A DNA stretch of 64,000 nucleotides, taken from the NCBI RefSeq assembly GCF_028858725.1, contig NC_084789.1:42129594-42193593 (forward strand). The letters run 5' to 3'. Below the pieces are notes generated by a model. It did not search any database. It was not told the origin of the DNA and saw only the letters and a list, made by a program, of their open reading frames with translations. The first letter of the stretch is position 1. The number at the start of each line of letters is the position of its first letter. The stretch is from Colius striatus (taxonomy: Eukaryota; Chordata; Aves; Coliiformes; Coliidae). This document shows, piece after piece, positions 1-11,568 of the stretch. Position numbers and translations under genes: made by a program.

Positions 1-264
1 GAGACAAGGAGGTAGAATGCGTGACCTGGAGGTGTCTCCTTAGCTGTGGGTCAGGAGGAATCTCCCTGGGCTTTGTTACTCTCTGCAGGGCTCTTTTGGA
101 AGGAGGGGAAGCAGAAGCCAGTGTGCTTCCCTACAGCACCTACCGCTCTTATCACCGTCTCGTGGCTTTTCTCCATTCTGATGGGCTGCAGAAGTGCTCG
201 GTACTGACCCTTTGGTCTCTGCTTCCCCCTGCCTTGTTTCCCAGGTCACCTCCGTCCCGCAGCC

Positions 265-561
265 ATGTCCTGCTACAGCTCGTGCCAGCCCTGCGGCCCG
301 ACCCCGCTGGCCAACAGCTGCAATGAGCCCTGTTTCAGGCAGTGCCAGGACTCCAACGTGGTCATCCAGCCCTCCGCTGTGGTGGTGACCCTGCCCGGCC
401 CCATCCTCAGCTCCTTCCCTCAGAACACCGTTGTGGGCTCCTCCACCTCCGCCGCCGCTGGCAGCATCCTCAGCAGCCAGGGAGTGCCCATCTCCTCCGG
501 GGGCTTTGGCCTCTCCGCCTTTGGCAGCGGCCTCTGCGGCAGGAGGAGCCTCCCCTGCTAA
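265..561 (+). CDS. Feather beta-keratin, 98 aa (array 1, copy 1, plus strand)
   Basis: Small structural protein of the feather-type corneous beta-protein family, which packs into beta-sheet filaments in cornifying feather cells. The N-terminus is cysteine rich (Cys 3, 7, 10, 19, 23, 27). A hydrophobic central region from about residue 30 to 63 ([20 protein letters not shown] and onward) is the filament-forming beta core. The tail is Gly/Ser rich and ends in a Cys-containing LPC motif. Length fits the family (about 97-100 aa). The start is set by the acceptor (ttcccag at 238-244), followed by a 20-bp 5'UTR and ATG; upstream in-frame codons are intronic. Exon 1 lies outside the window, as judged from the next copy. 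A polyadenylation signal ATTAAA is at 624-629. The opposing keratin at 2919 faces it tail-to-tail. Confidence 0.93.
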   Translation: MSCYSSCQPCGPTPLANSCNEPCFRQCQDSNVVIQPSAVVVTLPGPILSSFPQNTVVGSSTSAAAGSILSSQGVPISSGGFGLSAFGSGLCGRRSLPC

Positions 562-629
562 AGCTGCTCCTGCACTGGGGCCTCCACTCACAGAAACCTC
601 CTTCCCTTCCTCTCCTTTGGCTCATTAAA

Positions 630-2850
630 GTTTTGCTGCATCCCAGTCCCTGTCTCGGCGTCATCCTTTCTCCTGCCGGTGCTCTCCGCAGCTGCCCAGG
701 CGGAGAGATGTTGCTCAGGGATGCTTTAGAGTGGGGATTGTTCCGGATGGTTGTGCAGCGAGCGGGAGCAGGGTTGTAATCAGTCTGCCTGGTTGGGCGG
801 GGGTAGGTCTCACTGTATTAGCCCTCGTACTGCTTCGTTCTGGTGGTAGCTAGGCTGGTGTTGAGAATACATTCACGTTCTGGGTTTTGCCTGGCAGTGC
901 CTGTGCAGCAGCCCAACTGGGGACACGGCCTGGATGGCTGACCCAGACTGACCAAAAGCTTCTTACATACAGTATGACATCAGGATCAGCAGCAGTTGCT
1001 CCGGGAAAGGAGGAGGAGGGGGCCTGTGGGGCATTCCTTATGGAGCCGTTTGTCGTGCAAAGGACCTGTAACAGGTCCTGTGACTCTGCTTCCCAGGAGG
1101 GGACAGTCATGGGCTGCTGGTGGGAAGCAGAGAAGAAATCTGTGCGCTTTGCTTCAGCATGCTTTGCTTTCTTGTCCTCATTACACTGTTTACCACTGTT
1201 GAGCCACGAGGCTGTCAGCTTCTTTCTTCTCCTCTTTCACGCTGAGGAGGGGTAGTGGCAGAGTGTCCGGGTGGGCCCCTGGCAGGCAGCAAACGTCAGC
1301 CCAGCTCAGCCTTTGCGGTGTTGTCCGAGTGCTGAGCTGCTGACCCAGCGTGCAGCTCGCGCAGGGTCACCCTCTCGGCAGAGACGTCGCTGACGGATTC
1401 AGGTTGGCGCCGTCCGGAGTGCTCGGTGGTAGCTGCACAACTCAAACACACCTGACACGGGTTTCCGCGCCGTGTTTCCACACAGGTCGTACGCTGCCAT
1501 GGCTAATGATTGGTTAGTAATTTGCCTGCTGTCCTTGTGCTGCTGTGTCACTGCAAATGTCTGCGGTGCGTGCTGTCAGAGGGTCTTTGGTGGCTGCTGG
1601 TGGGCCCGCATGCGTCGGTGCTCCCCCTTTCCCCTGCTGCAGTTACCTGCAGCTGACTTCTCCATCGTTTGGCAGAGCCGGGCGCTTGGTCGCAGGCTCT
1701 TGCCTCTGCTTCCCGTTAGTGCTGCCCAGGTTTCTGCCTCTGACGTGCCTGTGCGACAGGGGGTTGTTTGGAGTGTAATCGTTCTTCCTGTGCTCCTAAC
1801 AAAGTTGTCCTCGTTCTCGTGAGCTATTGATATGCGTGGGGCTGGAGACATGGGCGGTTTTGAAGTGAGCACGCAGGGGCTGTAGCAGTTATTTGCTAGC
1901 AGGTGTCTGTGCAGGTCAGGGGCTCTGTTTGCTGAACTGCTTCTCTCTGTGTCTGCTCTTGTGAAGGTGTTAATGGAAACAATGGCTCCACGCTTAGGCC
2001 TGGCGTTGCCGTCTGTACTGCGCTGTGGGGGCTGTCTCGTGGAGGGGATCCGGGAACACACCTTCCTCTTCCCGACTGGGACTCTGGTGTGATGCTGGCC
2101 TGCGAGGAGGTGGCTTTGGGTGCTGTGACAGTGAGGCATGGCCTGAGGTGGCCAGAGCCTGGGTGGCAGGTGCTTGCAAATCATGCTTGGTCAGGGCTGG
2201 TTCTGGAGGGTGCTGCAGGGGAAGGTTTTTCGAGTTGCCCAGAGAGTGGTGGGATGCCCCATCATTGCAACTGCTAAAGATGAGATTTGCCAGCGGTTTG
2301 AGCACCGTGATCTGGTGACTGATAGCCCTGCCTCTGGCAGGAGGGTTGGATGAGATGATCCTTAAAGGTCTCTGCTGACCCAAAGCATTGCAGGAGTGTG
2401 TGATAACAGTGTTCTGTGCTGAGGCAGCCGATTGCACTGGCTGTGTCCCGAGAATGCTGTGGTTGGGATGGGTTGTCCTGGCCTCTCCTTGGAAGCAAGT
2501 GCCTGTGTCTTGTTCATAACACATTTGGTCCCCCTACTGCCCTTGTTCAAATGTTGAGCTTACTGAGAAGAAAGCGAAGGTTTCCACAGCCAAGGAGCTG
2601 GCAGTCACTGACCTGTGTCGGGTGACTCGGAACCGACCCAACCAGGCAGCAAATGAGAGAAACTAGAGGATCACTGGGTGCACAACTGAGCTTGTTCAGT
2701 GCAAGCGTGTGCTGACAGTCACGACACGAACGTTCTCGAGAACCCCCTCCCAAAGCAGCCCTGAGCAGCATGTCTTTGTGTGGGCAGCTGGGGAGAGCGT
2801 GTTGAAAGAGACAGGAGTACACAGAGGCATTGGGTGCAACGCAGCAGAAC
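630..2850. other. Intergenic stretch between tail-to-tail keratins
   Basis: No gene recognised. The open frames here lack family signatures and start or stop arbitrarily. A CR1-like 3' remnant lies at about 2295-2415. The stretch is repeated with only minor changes at about 5743-7963. Confidence 0.6.
2295..2415 (+). mobile_element. CR1 LINE 3'-end remnant (copy at about 7408-7528)
   Basis: Contains the typical CR1 tail wording (ggttggatgagatgatcctt, then aaggtctctgctgacccaaa). It is short and diverged. The same fragment recurs one 5,113-bp period later, so it predates the tandem duplication. Confidence 0.6.
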
Positions 2851-2918
2851 TTTAATGAGCCGAAGGAGAGGAAGGGAAGGAGGTTTCTGTGAGCGGAGGC
2901 CCCAGTGCAGGAGCAGCT

Positions 2919-3215
2919 TTAGCAGGGGAGGCTCCTCCTGCCGCAGAGGCCGCTGCCAAAGGCGGAGAGGCCAAAGCCCCCGGAGGAGATGGGCACTCCC
3001 TGGCTGCTGAGGATGCTGCCAGCGGCGGCGGAGGTGGAGGAGCCCACAACGGTGTTCTGAGGGAAGGAGCTGAGGATGGGGCCGGGCAGGGTCACCACCA
3101 CAGCGGAGGGCTGGATGACCACGTTGGAGTCCTGGCACTGCCTGAAACAGGGCTCATTGCAGCTGTTGGCCAGCGGGGTCGGGCCGCAGGGCTGGCACGA
3201 GCTGTAGCAGGACAT
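2919..3215 (-). CDS. Feather beta-keratin, 98 aa (array 1, copy 1, minus strand)
   Basis: Protein identical to the plus-strand partner at 265 as far as read, including the cysteine-rich start and the [10 protein letters not shown] tail. Exon 2 begins at 3235 (acceptor CCCAG on the minus strand). The intron spans 3236-3553, and exon 1 runs from 3554 to about 3595 with donor AAG|GTGAGT. The TATA box is at 3614-3620. The polyadenylation signal (ATTAAA on the minus strand) is at 2851-2856. It is head-to-head with the next plus-strand keratin, whose TATA is at 4924, so the two genes share a 1.3-kb promoter interval. Long reading frames antisense to it (proline- and alanine-rich) are shadows. Confidence 0.93.
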   Translation of the reverse strand: MSCYSSCQPCGPTPLANSCNEPCFRQCQDSNVVIQPSAVVVTLPGPILSSFPQNTVVGSSTSAAAGSILSSQGVPISSGGFGLSAFGSGLCGRRSLPC

Positions 3216-3613
3216 GGCTGCGGGATGGAGGTGACCTGGGAGAGAACGGGGCGGGGGGAAAAGAAAGCACGTGGGGTGGTTAAGAGAAGCGTGTCAGCCT
3301 CCTTAAGGAAGACCCTTTCCCACAGCTCGAAAGAGCGTGGCCGAGACCAGCCATGGCCACAGAGCTCCCAGCCCAGTCCCATAGTTCAGCAGACAGCTCA
3401 GACCAGCCAAAACCTCTCCATGCTGCACGTTCCCTCTGCCGTGGCCAGCAGCCTCAGACCCGGCAGAGGGGGAAAAGGCAGTTGTGTGCTGGGAAGTGCC
3501 AGAGGAGGCAGGACAGGCAGGAGGAGGAAGACAGGCAAGGGGATCACACTCACCTTGTTCCCAAGGAGAAGGAGGCAAGAGGAGTGGATGAGAGAGTGAG
3601 CAGAAGGGCCCGC

Positions 3614-3790
3614 TTTTATACTGCTGCAGACGCCCCAGGCCCACAGTGACTGCACACGGGCGGTAATTATCCAGCAGAGTCACCTCCAGAGCAAAATGCC
3701 CTTCCTAATGGCTCAGCTTGTGTTTTGGTTTCCCTCAATGCTGCCATTTCATTTCCTCGTTTGTGCCGGGACCGTGGAGCCACCGAGGCT
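3614..3790 (-). promoter_or_regulatory. Keratin promoter with TATA box and conserved upstream module
   Basis: TATAAAA (minus strand) at 3614-3620. Upstream, read on the minus strand, come a TAATTA-containing block, GGGCATTTTGC, GCCATTAG and GGAAATGAAA followed by GGCAGCA. The same order of blocks occurs before most other keratins here. Confidence 0.75.
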
Positions 3791-4082
3791 CTTTTGAAGC
3801 ATTGGGATGAGATGCCCAAGGCTTTCCCGAGCAGGATCATGCGAGTACAGGCAGAAGATGTGACCCCGAGGGCTCTGCACAAAGGAAAGACACGCACCTC
3901 GGCCGTGCTTTGCACCCTGACCTTCATGACACAGGAAGGCTTGGACATTCTTGCCAAACAAGCCGTGGACTGCTGTGGCCCTCCTGAGCTGTGGCAGGGC
4001 TGGAAGAAGGTCATGCTGAGGGCCGTGGCCGCTGGGGCCCCCTGGAGCTGTGTCTGGGCGCAGCCCAGGGCTCGGACACAGA

Positions 4083-4200
4083 GTCATAGAATCACAGAAT
4101 TGTTTCATCTGGAAGATACCTCTGAGTTAGATCATTGAGTCCAGCCTTTGTCACAGCCCTGTTCACCACTAGACCATTTTCCTAAGTGCAACATCCAAGC
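4083..4200 (-). mobile_element. CR1 LINE 3'-end fragment (copy at about 9196-9313)
   Basis: Begins with the repeated tail octamer in reverse (tcatagaatcacagaatt) and continues with CR1-like sequence (agatcattgagtccagcc; ccactagaccattttcctaa). It sits in the shared interval between the divergent keratin promoters. Confidence 0.7.
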
Positions 4201-4737
4201 TGGAACAGGGCCGGAGCTGCCCTGGCTGCAGGGGAAACCAGACCTTCAGAGGACACGGGCTGCAGAGAGCACTCTCCTGACTTGACCGTCACGCCAGAAG
4301 GCTGACACATAGCCCATCCAAAGCTCGAGTGTGAGTCCCCGTGGGCAGGGAGAGGCTGTCCCAGGCCGTTTGCCTACTACAGGCATTCCCTGGCTGTCGT
4401 GGGATACGTCCCAGCTGCACGTCCATGTGTGCAGGGCAGGCAAGTGCGTCACCTCCTTGGAGTACTGTGTGAGCTGGTTTGGAGCCAGGGCCTTTCTGAG
4501 CACACCCCCTCCCTGAGCAGCCTCAGGCACATGGCACAGCAGGGCCCTGCCAGCCCCCATGTAGTGGGGAGCCGGGGGGAGTTTCTTGGCCTGTGCTGCA
4601 GCGGTGGGTTTTTCTGCAGTCTGCGGATGCCTTTAGGGCGTTGGAAACGAGACCCACCAACCCTAATGCTAAAACCAGCCGTATTCCCTGGGACCGGGGG
4701 TGAGCCCCTGCCTGAAAAATGGTGAGGCCTCTCATGC

Positions 4738-4930
4738 CAGCACATGAAAGGAGCCTGCATTGCAGAGCAAGCGTGGCACAAACGAGGAAATGAAATGGCA
4801 GCAGTGATGGAAACCACAAAACAACCTGAGCCATTAGGACGGGCATTTTGCTCTGGAGGTGACTCTGCTGGATAATTACTGCCCGTGTGCAGTGGCCGTG
4901 GGCCTGGGGCAGCGCAGGAGCAGTATAAAA
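4738..4930 (+). promoter_or_regulatory. Keratin promoter (TATA 4924-4930)
   Basis: GAGGAAATGAAATGGCAGCA, a GGAAACC block, GCCATTAG, GGGCATTTTGCTC and GGATAATTACTG precede TATAAAA at 4924-4930. This block mirrors the promoter of the divergent neighbour at 3614-3790. Confidence 0.75.
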
Positions 4931-5377
4931 GTGAGCCCTTCTGCTCACTCTCTCATCTACTCCTTTCACCTCCATCTCCTTGTGAGCAAGGTAGGTCTGA
5001 AGGTCTTTATGCTCCTTCTTCTGTGTCTCCTCCTTCTCTTCCTCCTGTGGGATTTCTCAGCACACGGCTGCACCACGGTCCTACGCTTGTGTTTGGGGCT
5101 GCTTGTGTCAGGAGAGACAAGGAGGTAGAATGCGTGACCTGGAGGTGTCTCCTTAGCTGTGGGTCAGGAGGAATCTCCCTGGGCTTTGTTACTCTCTGCA
5201 GGGCTCTTTTGGAAGGAGGGGAAGCAGAAGCCAGTGTGCTTCCCTACAGCACCTACCGCTCTTATCACCGTCTCGTGGCTTTTCTCCATTCTGATGGGCT
5301 GCAGAAGTGCTCGGTACTGACCCTTTGGTCTCTGCTTCCCCCTGCCTTGTTTCCCAGGTCACCTCCGTCCCGCAGCC

Positions 5378-5674
5378 ATGTCCTGCTACAGCTCGTGCCA
5401 GCCCTGCGGCCCGACCCCGCTGGCCAACAGCTGCAATGAGCCCTGTTTCAGGCAGTGCCAGGACTCCAACGTGGTCATCCAGCCCTCCGCTGTGGTGGTG
5501 ACCCTGCCCGGCCCCATCCTCAGCTCCTTCCCTCAGAACACCGTTGTGGGCTCCTCCACCTCCGCCACCGCTGGCAGCATCCTCAGCAGCCAGGGAGTGC
5601 CCATCTCCTCCGGGGGCTTTGGCCTCTCCGCCTTTGGCAGCGGCCTCTGCGGCAGGAGGAGCCTCCCCTGCTAA
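5378..5674 (+). CDS. Feather beta-keratin, 98 aa (array 1, copy 2, plus strand)
   Basis: The complete gene is in the window: TATA 4924-4930, exon 1 about 4950-4990 ending AAG|GTAGGT, intron 4991-5357 (367 bp), exon 2 from 5358, ATG at 5378, ATTAAA at 5737-5742. It differs from the copy at 265 by one residue in the Ser/Ala stretch (STSAAAG becomes STSATAG), caused by one G-to-A change at about 5567. A divergent keratin lies upstream at 2919-3215. Confidence 0.93.
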   Translation: MSCYSSCQPCGPTPLANSCNEPCFRQCQDSNVVIQPSAVVVTLPGPILSSFPQNTVVGSSTSATAGSILSSQGVPISSGGFGLSAFGSGLCGRRSLPC

Positions 5675-8031
5675 AGCTGCTCCTGCACTGGGGCCTCCAC
5701 TCACAGAAACCTCCTTCCCTTCCTCTCCTTTGGCTCATTAAAGTTTTGCTGCATCCCAGTCCCTGTCTCGGCGTCATCCTTTCTCCTGCCGGTGCTCTCC
5801 GCAGCTGCCCAGGCGGAGAGATGTTGCTCAGGGATGCTTTAGAGTGGGGATTGTTCCGGATGGTTGTGCAGCGAGCGGGAGCAGGGTTGTAATCAGTCTG
5901 CCTGGTTGGGCGGGGGTAGGTCTCACTGTATTAGCCCTCGTACTGCTTCGTTCTGGTGGTAGCTAGGCTGGTGTTGAGAATACATTCACGTTCTGGGTTT
6001 TGCCTGGCAGTGCCTGTGCAGCAGCCCAACTGGGGACACGGCCTGGATGGCTGACCCAGACTGACCAAAAGCTTCTTACATACAGTATGACATCAGGATC
6101 AGCAGCAGTTGCTCCGGGAAAGGAGGAGGAGGGGGCCTGTGGGGCATTCCTTATGGAGCCGTTTGTCGTGCAAAGGACCTGTAACAGGTCCTGTGACTCT
6201 GCTTCCCAGGAGGGGACAGTCATGGGCTGCTGGTGGGAAGCAGAGAAGAAATCTGTGCGCTTTGCTTCAGCATGCTTTGCTTTCTTGTCCTCATTACACT
6301 GTTTACCACTGTTGAGCCACGAGGCTGTCAGCTTCTTTCTTCTCCTCTTTCACGCTGAGGAGGGGTAGTGGCAGAGTGTCCGGGTGGGCCCCTGGCAGGC
6401 AGCAAACGTCAGCCCAGCTCAGCCTTTGCGGTGTTGTCCGAGTGCTGAGCTGCTGACCCAGCGTGCAGCTCGCGCAGGGTCACCCTCTCGGCAGAGACGT
6501 CGCTGACGGATTCAGGTTGGCGCCGTCCGGAGTGCTCGGTGGTAGCTGCACAACTCAAACACACCTGACACGGGTTTCCGCGCCGTGTTTCCACACAGGT
6601 CGTACGCTGCCATGGCTAATGATTGGTTAGTAATTTGCCTGCTGTCCTTGTGCTGCTGTGTCACTGCAAATGTCTGCGGTGCGTGCTGTCAGAGGGTCTT
6701 TGGTGGCTGCTGGTGGGCCCGCATGCGTCGGTGCTCCCCCTTTCCCCTGCTGCAGTTACCTGCAGCTGACTTCTCCATCGTTTGGCAGAGCCGGGCGCTT
6801 GGTCGCAGGCTCTTGCCTCTGCTTCCCGTTAGTGCTGCCCAGGTTTCTGCCTCTGACGTGCCTGTGCGACAGGGGGTTGTTTGGAGTGTAATCGTTCTTC
6901 CTGTGCTCCTAACAAAGTTGTCCTCGTTCTCGTGAGCTATTGATATGCGTGGGGCTGGAGACATGGGCGGTTTTGAAGTGAGCACGCAGGGGCTGTAGCA
7001 GTTATTTGCTAGCAGGTGTCTGTGCAGGTCAGGGGCTCTGTTTGCTGAACTGCTTCTCTCTGTGTCTGCTCTTGTGAAGGTGTTAATGGAAACAATGGCT
7101 CCACGCTTAGGCCTGGCGTTGCCGTCTGTACTGCGCTGTGGGGGCTGTCTCGTGGAGGGGATCCGGGAACACACCTTCCTCTTCCCGACTGGGACTCTGG
7201 TGTGATGCTGGCCTGCGAGGAGGTGGCTTTGGGTGCTGTGACAGTGAGGCATGGCCTGAGGTGGCCAGAGCCTGGGTGGCAGGTGCTTGCAAATCATGCT
7301 TGGTCAGGGCTGGTTCTGGAGGGTGCTGCAGGGGAAGGTTTTTCGAGTTGCCCAGAGAGTGGTGGGATGCCCCATCATTGCAACTGCTAAAGATGAGATT
7401 TGCCAGCGGTTTGAGCACCGTGATCTGGTGACTGATAGCCCTGCCTCTGGCAGGAGGGTTGGATGAGATGATCCTTAAAGGTCTCTGCTGACCCAAAGCA
7501 TTGCAGGAGTGTGTGATAACAGTGTTCTGTGCTGAGGCAGCCGATTGCACTGGCTGTGTCCCGAGAATGCTGTGGTTGGGATGGGTTGTCCTGGCCTCTC
7601 CTTGGAAGCAAGTGCCTGTGTCTTGTTCATAACACATTTGGTCCCCCTACTGCCCTTGTTCAAATGTTGAGCTTACTGAGAAGAAAGCGAAGGTTTCCAC
7701 AGCCAAGGAGCTGGCAGTCACTGACCTGTGTCGGGTGACTCGGAACCGACCCAACCAGGCAGCAAATGAGAGAAACTAGAGGATCACTGGGTGCACAACT
7801 GAGCTTGTTCAGTGCAAGCGTGTGCTGACAGTCACGACACGAACGTTCTCGAGAACCCCCTCCCAAAGCAGCCCTGAGCAGCATGTCTTTGTGTGGGCAG
7901 CTGGGGAGAGCGTGTTGAAAGAGACAGGAGTACACAGAGGCATTGGGTGCAACGCAGCAGAACTTTAATGAGCCGAAGGAGAGGAAGGGAAGGAGGTTTC
8001 TGTGAGCGGAGGCCCCAGTGCAGGAGCAGCT

Positions 8032-8328
8032 TTAGCAGGGGAGGCTCCTCCTGCCGCAGAGGCCGCTGCCAAAGGCGGAGAGGTCAAAGCCCCCGGAGGA
8101 GATGGGCACTCCCTGGCTGCTGAGGATGCTGCCAGCGGCGGCGGAGGTGGAGGAGCCCACAACGGTGTTCTGAGGGAAGGAGCTGAGGATGGGGCCGGGC
8201 AGGGTCACCACCACAGCGGAGGGCTGGATGACCACGTTGGAGTCCTGGCACTGCCTGAAACAGGGCTCATTGCAGCTGTTGGCCAGCGGGGTCGGGCCGC
8301 AGGGCTGGCACGAGCTGTAGCAGGACAT
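8032..8328 (-). CDS. Feather beta-keratin, 98 aa (array 1, copy 2, minus strand)
   Basis: Same structure as the gene at 2919, shifted by 5,113 bp: intron 8349-8666, TATA (minus) 8727-8733, ATTAAA (minus) at 7964-7969. One residue differs: the GFGLSA tail motif is GFDLSA here, the residue found in the other keratin subgroups of this window. This looks like a point change or a short conversion tract. Confidence 0.93.
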   Translation of the reverse strand: MSCYSSCQPCGPTPLANSCNEPCFRQCQDSNVVIQPSAVVVTLPGPILSSFPQNTVVGSSTSAAAGSILSSQGVPISSGGFDLSAFGSGLCGRRSLPC

Positions 8329-8726
8329 GGCTGCGGGATGGAGGTGACCTGGGAGAGAACGGGGCGGGGGGAAAAGAAAGCACGTGGGGTGGTTAAGAGA
8401 AGCGTGTCAGCCTCCTTAAGGAAGACCCTTTCCCACAGCTCGAAAGAGCGTGGCCGAGACCAGCCATGGCCACAGAGCTCCCAGCCCAGTCCCATAGTTC
8501 AGCAGACAGCTCAGACCAGCCAAAACCTCTCCATGCTGCACGTTCCCTCTGCCGTGGCCAGCAGCCTCAGACCCGGCAGAGGGGGAAAAGGCAGTTGTGT
8601 GCTGGGAAGTGCCAGAGGAGGCAGGACAGGCAGGAGGAGGAAGACAGGCAAGGGGATCACACTCACCTTGTTCCCAAGGAGAAGGAGGCAAGAGGAGTGG
8701 ATGAGAGAGTGAGCAGAAGGGCCCGC

Positions 8727-8903
8727 TTTTATACTGCTGCAGACGCCCCAGGCCCACAGTGACTGCACACGGGCAGTAATTATCCAGCAGAGTCACCTCC
8801 AGAGCAAAATGCCCTTCCTAATGGCTCAGCTTGTGTTTTGGTTTCCCTCAATGCTGCCATTTCATTTCCTCGTTTGTGCCGGGACCGTGGAGCCACCGAG
8901 GCT
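8727..8903 (-). promoter_or_regulatory. Keratin promoter (TATA 8727-8733)
   Basis: Copy of the promoter at 3614-3790. The visible difference is in the TAATTA-containing block (CAGTAATTA on the plus strand here, CGGTAATTA in the first copy). Confidence 0.75.
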
Positions 8904-9850
8904 CTTTTGAAGCATTGGGATGAGATGCCCAAGGCTTTCCCGAGCAGGATCATGCGAGTACAGGCAGAAGATGTGACCCCGAGGGCTCTGCACAAAGGAA
9001 AGACACGCACCTCGGCCGTGCTTTGCACCCTGACCTTCATGACACAGGAAGGCTTGGACATTCTTGCCAAACAAGCCGTGGACTGCTGTGGCCCTCCTGA
9101 GCTGTGGCAGGGCTGGAAGAAGGTCATGCTGAGGGCCATGGCCGCTGGGGCCCCCTGGAGCTGTGTCTGGGCGCAGCCCAGGGCTCGGACACAGAGTCAT
9201 AGAATCACAGAATTGTTTCATCTGGAAGATACCTCTGAGTTAGATCATTGAGTCCAGCCTTTGTCACAGCCCTGTTCACCACTAGACCATTTTCCTAAGT
9301 GCAACATCCAAGCTGGAACAGGGCCGGAGCTGCCCTGGCTGCAGGGGAAACCAGACCTTCAGAGGACACGGGCTGCAGAGAGCACTCTCCTGACTTGACC
9401 GTCACGCCAGAAGGCTGACACATAGCCCATCCAAAGCTCGAGTGTGAGTCCCCGTGGGCAGGGAGAGGCTGTCCCAGGCCGTTTGCCTACTACAGGCATT
9501 CCCTGGCTGTCGTGGGATACGTCCCAGCTGCACGTCCATGTGTGCAGGGCAGGCAAGTGCGTCACCTCCTTGGAGTACTGTGTGAGCTGGTTTGGAGCCA
9601 GGGCCTTTCTGAGCACACCCCCTCCCTGAGCAGCCTCAGGCACATGGCACAGCAGGGCCCTGCCAGCCCCCATGTAGTGGGGAGCCGGGGGGAGTTTCTT
9701 GGCCTGTGCTGCAGCGATGGGTTTTTCTGCAGTCTGCGGATGCCTTTAGGGCGTTGGAAACGAGACCCACCAACCCTAATGCTAAAACCAGCCGTATTCC
9801 CTGGGACCGGGGGTGAGCCCCTGCCTGAAAAATGGTGAGGCCTCTCATGC

Positions 9851-10043
9851 CAGCACATGAAAGGAGCCTGCATTGCAGAGCAAGCGTGGCACAAACGAGG
9901 AAATGAAATGGCAGCAGTGATGGAAACCACAAAACAACCTGAGCCATTAGGACGGGCATTTTGCTCTGGAGGTGACTCTGCTGGATAATTACTGCCCGTG
10001 TGCAGTGGCCGTGGGCCTGGGGCAGCGCAGGAGCAGTATAAAA
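9851..10043 (+). promoter_or_regulatory. Keratin promoter (TATA 10037-10043)
   Basis: Copy of the promoter at 4738-4930, one period later, driving the last plus-strand keratin of the array. Confidence 0.75.
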
Positions 10044-10490
10044 GTGAGCCCTTCTGCTCACTCTCTCATCTACTCCTTTCACCTCCATCTCCTTGTGAGC
10101 AAGGTAGGTCTGAAGGTCTTTATGCTCCTTCTTCTGTGTCTCCTCCTTCTCTTCCTCCTGTGGGATTTCTCAGCACACGGCTGCACCACGGTCCTACGCT
10201 TGTGTTTGGGGCTGCTTGTGTCAGGAGAGACAAGGAGGTAGAATGCGTGACCTGGAGGTGTCTCCTTAGCTGTGGGTCAGGAGGAATCTCCCTGGGCTTT
10301 GTTACTCTCTGCAGGGCTCTTTTGGAAGGAGGGGAAGCAGAAGCCAGTGTGCTTCCCTACAGCACCTACCGCTCTTATCACCGTCTCGTGGCTTTTCTCC
10401 ATTCTGATGGGCTGCAGAAGTGCTCGGTACTGACCCTTTGGTCTCTGCTTCCCCCTGCCTTGTTTCCCAGGTCACCTCCGTCCCGCAGCC

Positions 10491-10787
10491 ATGTCCTGCT
10501 ACAGCTCGTGCCAGCCCTGCGGCCCGACCCCGCTGGCCAACAGCTGCAATGAGCCCTGTTTCAGGCAGTGCCAGGACTCCAACGTGGTCATCCAGCCCTC
10601 CGCTGTGGTGGTGACCCTGCCCGGCCCCATCCTCAGCTCCTTCCCTCAGAACACCGTTGTGGGCTCCTCCACCTCCGCCGCCGCTGGCAGCATCCTCAGC
10701 AGCCAGGGAGTGCCCATCTCCTCCGGGGGCTTTGGCCTCTCCGCCTTTGGCAGCGGCCTCTGTGGCAGGAGGAGCCTCCCCTGCTAA
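10491..10787 (+). CDS. Feather beta-keratin, 98 aa (array 1, copy 3, plus strand, distinct 3'UTR)
   Basis: Exon 1 ends at 10103, the intron is 10104-10470 and the CDS starts at 10491. The protein equals the copy at 265; the CGGC-to-TGGC difference near the end is silent. The shared repeat ends at about 10,795. The downstream 3'UTR is unique and about 400 bp long, reaching an ATTAAA at 11195-11200. This gene therefore keeps the likely original array edge, or joins the repeat to another keratin's 3' end. Confidence 0.93.
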   Translation: MSCYSSCQPCGPTPLANSCNEPCFRQCQDSNVVIQPSAVVVTLPGPILSSFPQNTVVGSSTSAAAGSILSSQGVPISSGGFGLSAFGSGLCGRRSLPC

Positions 10788-11568
10788 AGCTGCTGCCGAT
10801 GGCCCCGGTAAAGGCCTCAGGGAGCCGCTGGATGGTCCCTGCTTGGGATGTAGCAACCTCTTGTTTCTTATAGCAGGGCTTAGCCACCCCAGCAGCCCTT
10901 GCTAAAGGACGGGGCCAGCCTGGGCTCTCACAGAGCACGGCCTGTGCCTGCCTTTACCTTCATCCCTGCTCTTCTTTCCATCCCGTGCCTTTGTTCTCTT
11001 CTGCCACCCTGTTCTGTAAGCCCCACAAAGCCAGTCTAGGGAAGGGCTGCTGGTGCTGCTCTCTATCTGGGGTAGCCAGAGTGACACTGGCTGGGATCTC
11101 TGCCACGGCAGTGGGGGACAGACTCCTGTCTGTCACTGGTTGTTCCCTGCAGTGGGACCCTAACGCATAGCAACCTCATTTCTCTTTTTGACTCATTAAA
11201 GTTCTGCTGCAATCCAGCCTATGCTCATGTGTCAGTCTTTTGCATGCAGATTCTCTCCCAGTATGTCCAGGGAGAGAGATGTTGCTCAAGGCTGGTTATG
11301 GGAGGAGGTGTTGGGGATGATTGTGCTGTGAATGTCAACATAGACTGTCATAGGTTGTGCTTAGTCATGCATTATGATACTCTCTGCCTTATAAATTTCT
11401 CTGCACTTTCCAAAACCAACAAGCTGACAATATTACAGCTGCAAAAGGTATTTTATTAGGAATCATCAACTCTTAAACCCATTATCTCTTGTAGTATGGC
11501 CTGACAGTGGAGCTGTGATGTGCTCCTGCTCCAGATTCCTGCTGTGCCACTCGGGGAACTCTCTGTAG

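Larger units (their letters stand above)
1..10794. repeat. 5,113-bp tandem array of feather keratin pairs
   Basis: The keratin start codons at 265, 5378 and 10491 are exactly 5,113 bp apart, and so are the minus-strand keratins at 2919 and 8032. Sequence between copies is near identical; only scattered single-base differences were seen. The window opens inside one unit (within intron 1 of the first keratin). The third unit stops matching at about 10,795, seven bases after the TAA of its keratin, where a different 3'UTR begins. Two complete repeat lengths plus a partial copy are present. Confidence 0.95.

Noticed and set aside
2889-3599. Long frames antisense to the keratins (up to about 250 aa; Gly/Ala/Pro rich)
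   Set aside because: They mirror the GC-rich keratin CDS in other frames, recur with every keratin and lack start context or family similarity.
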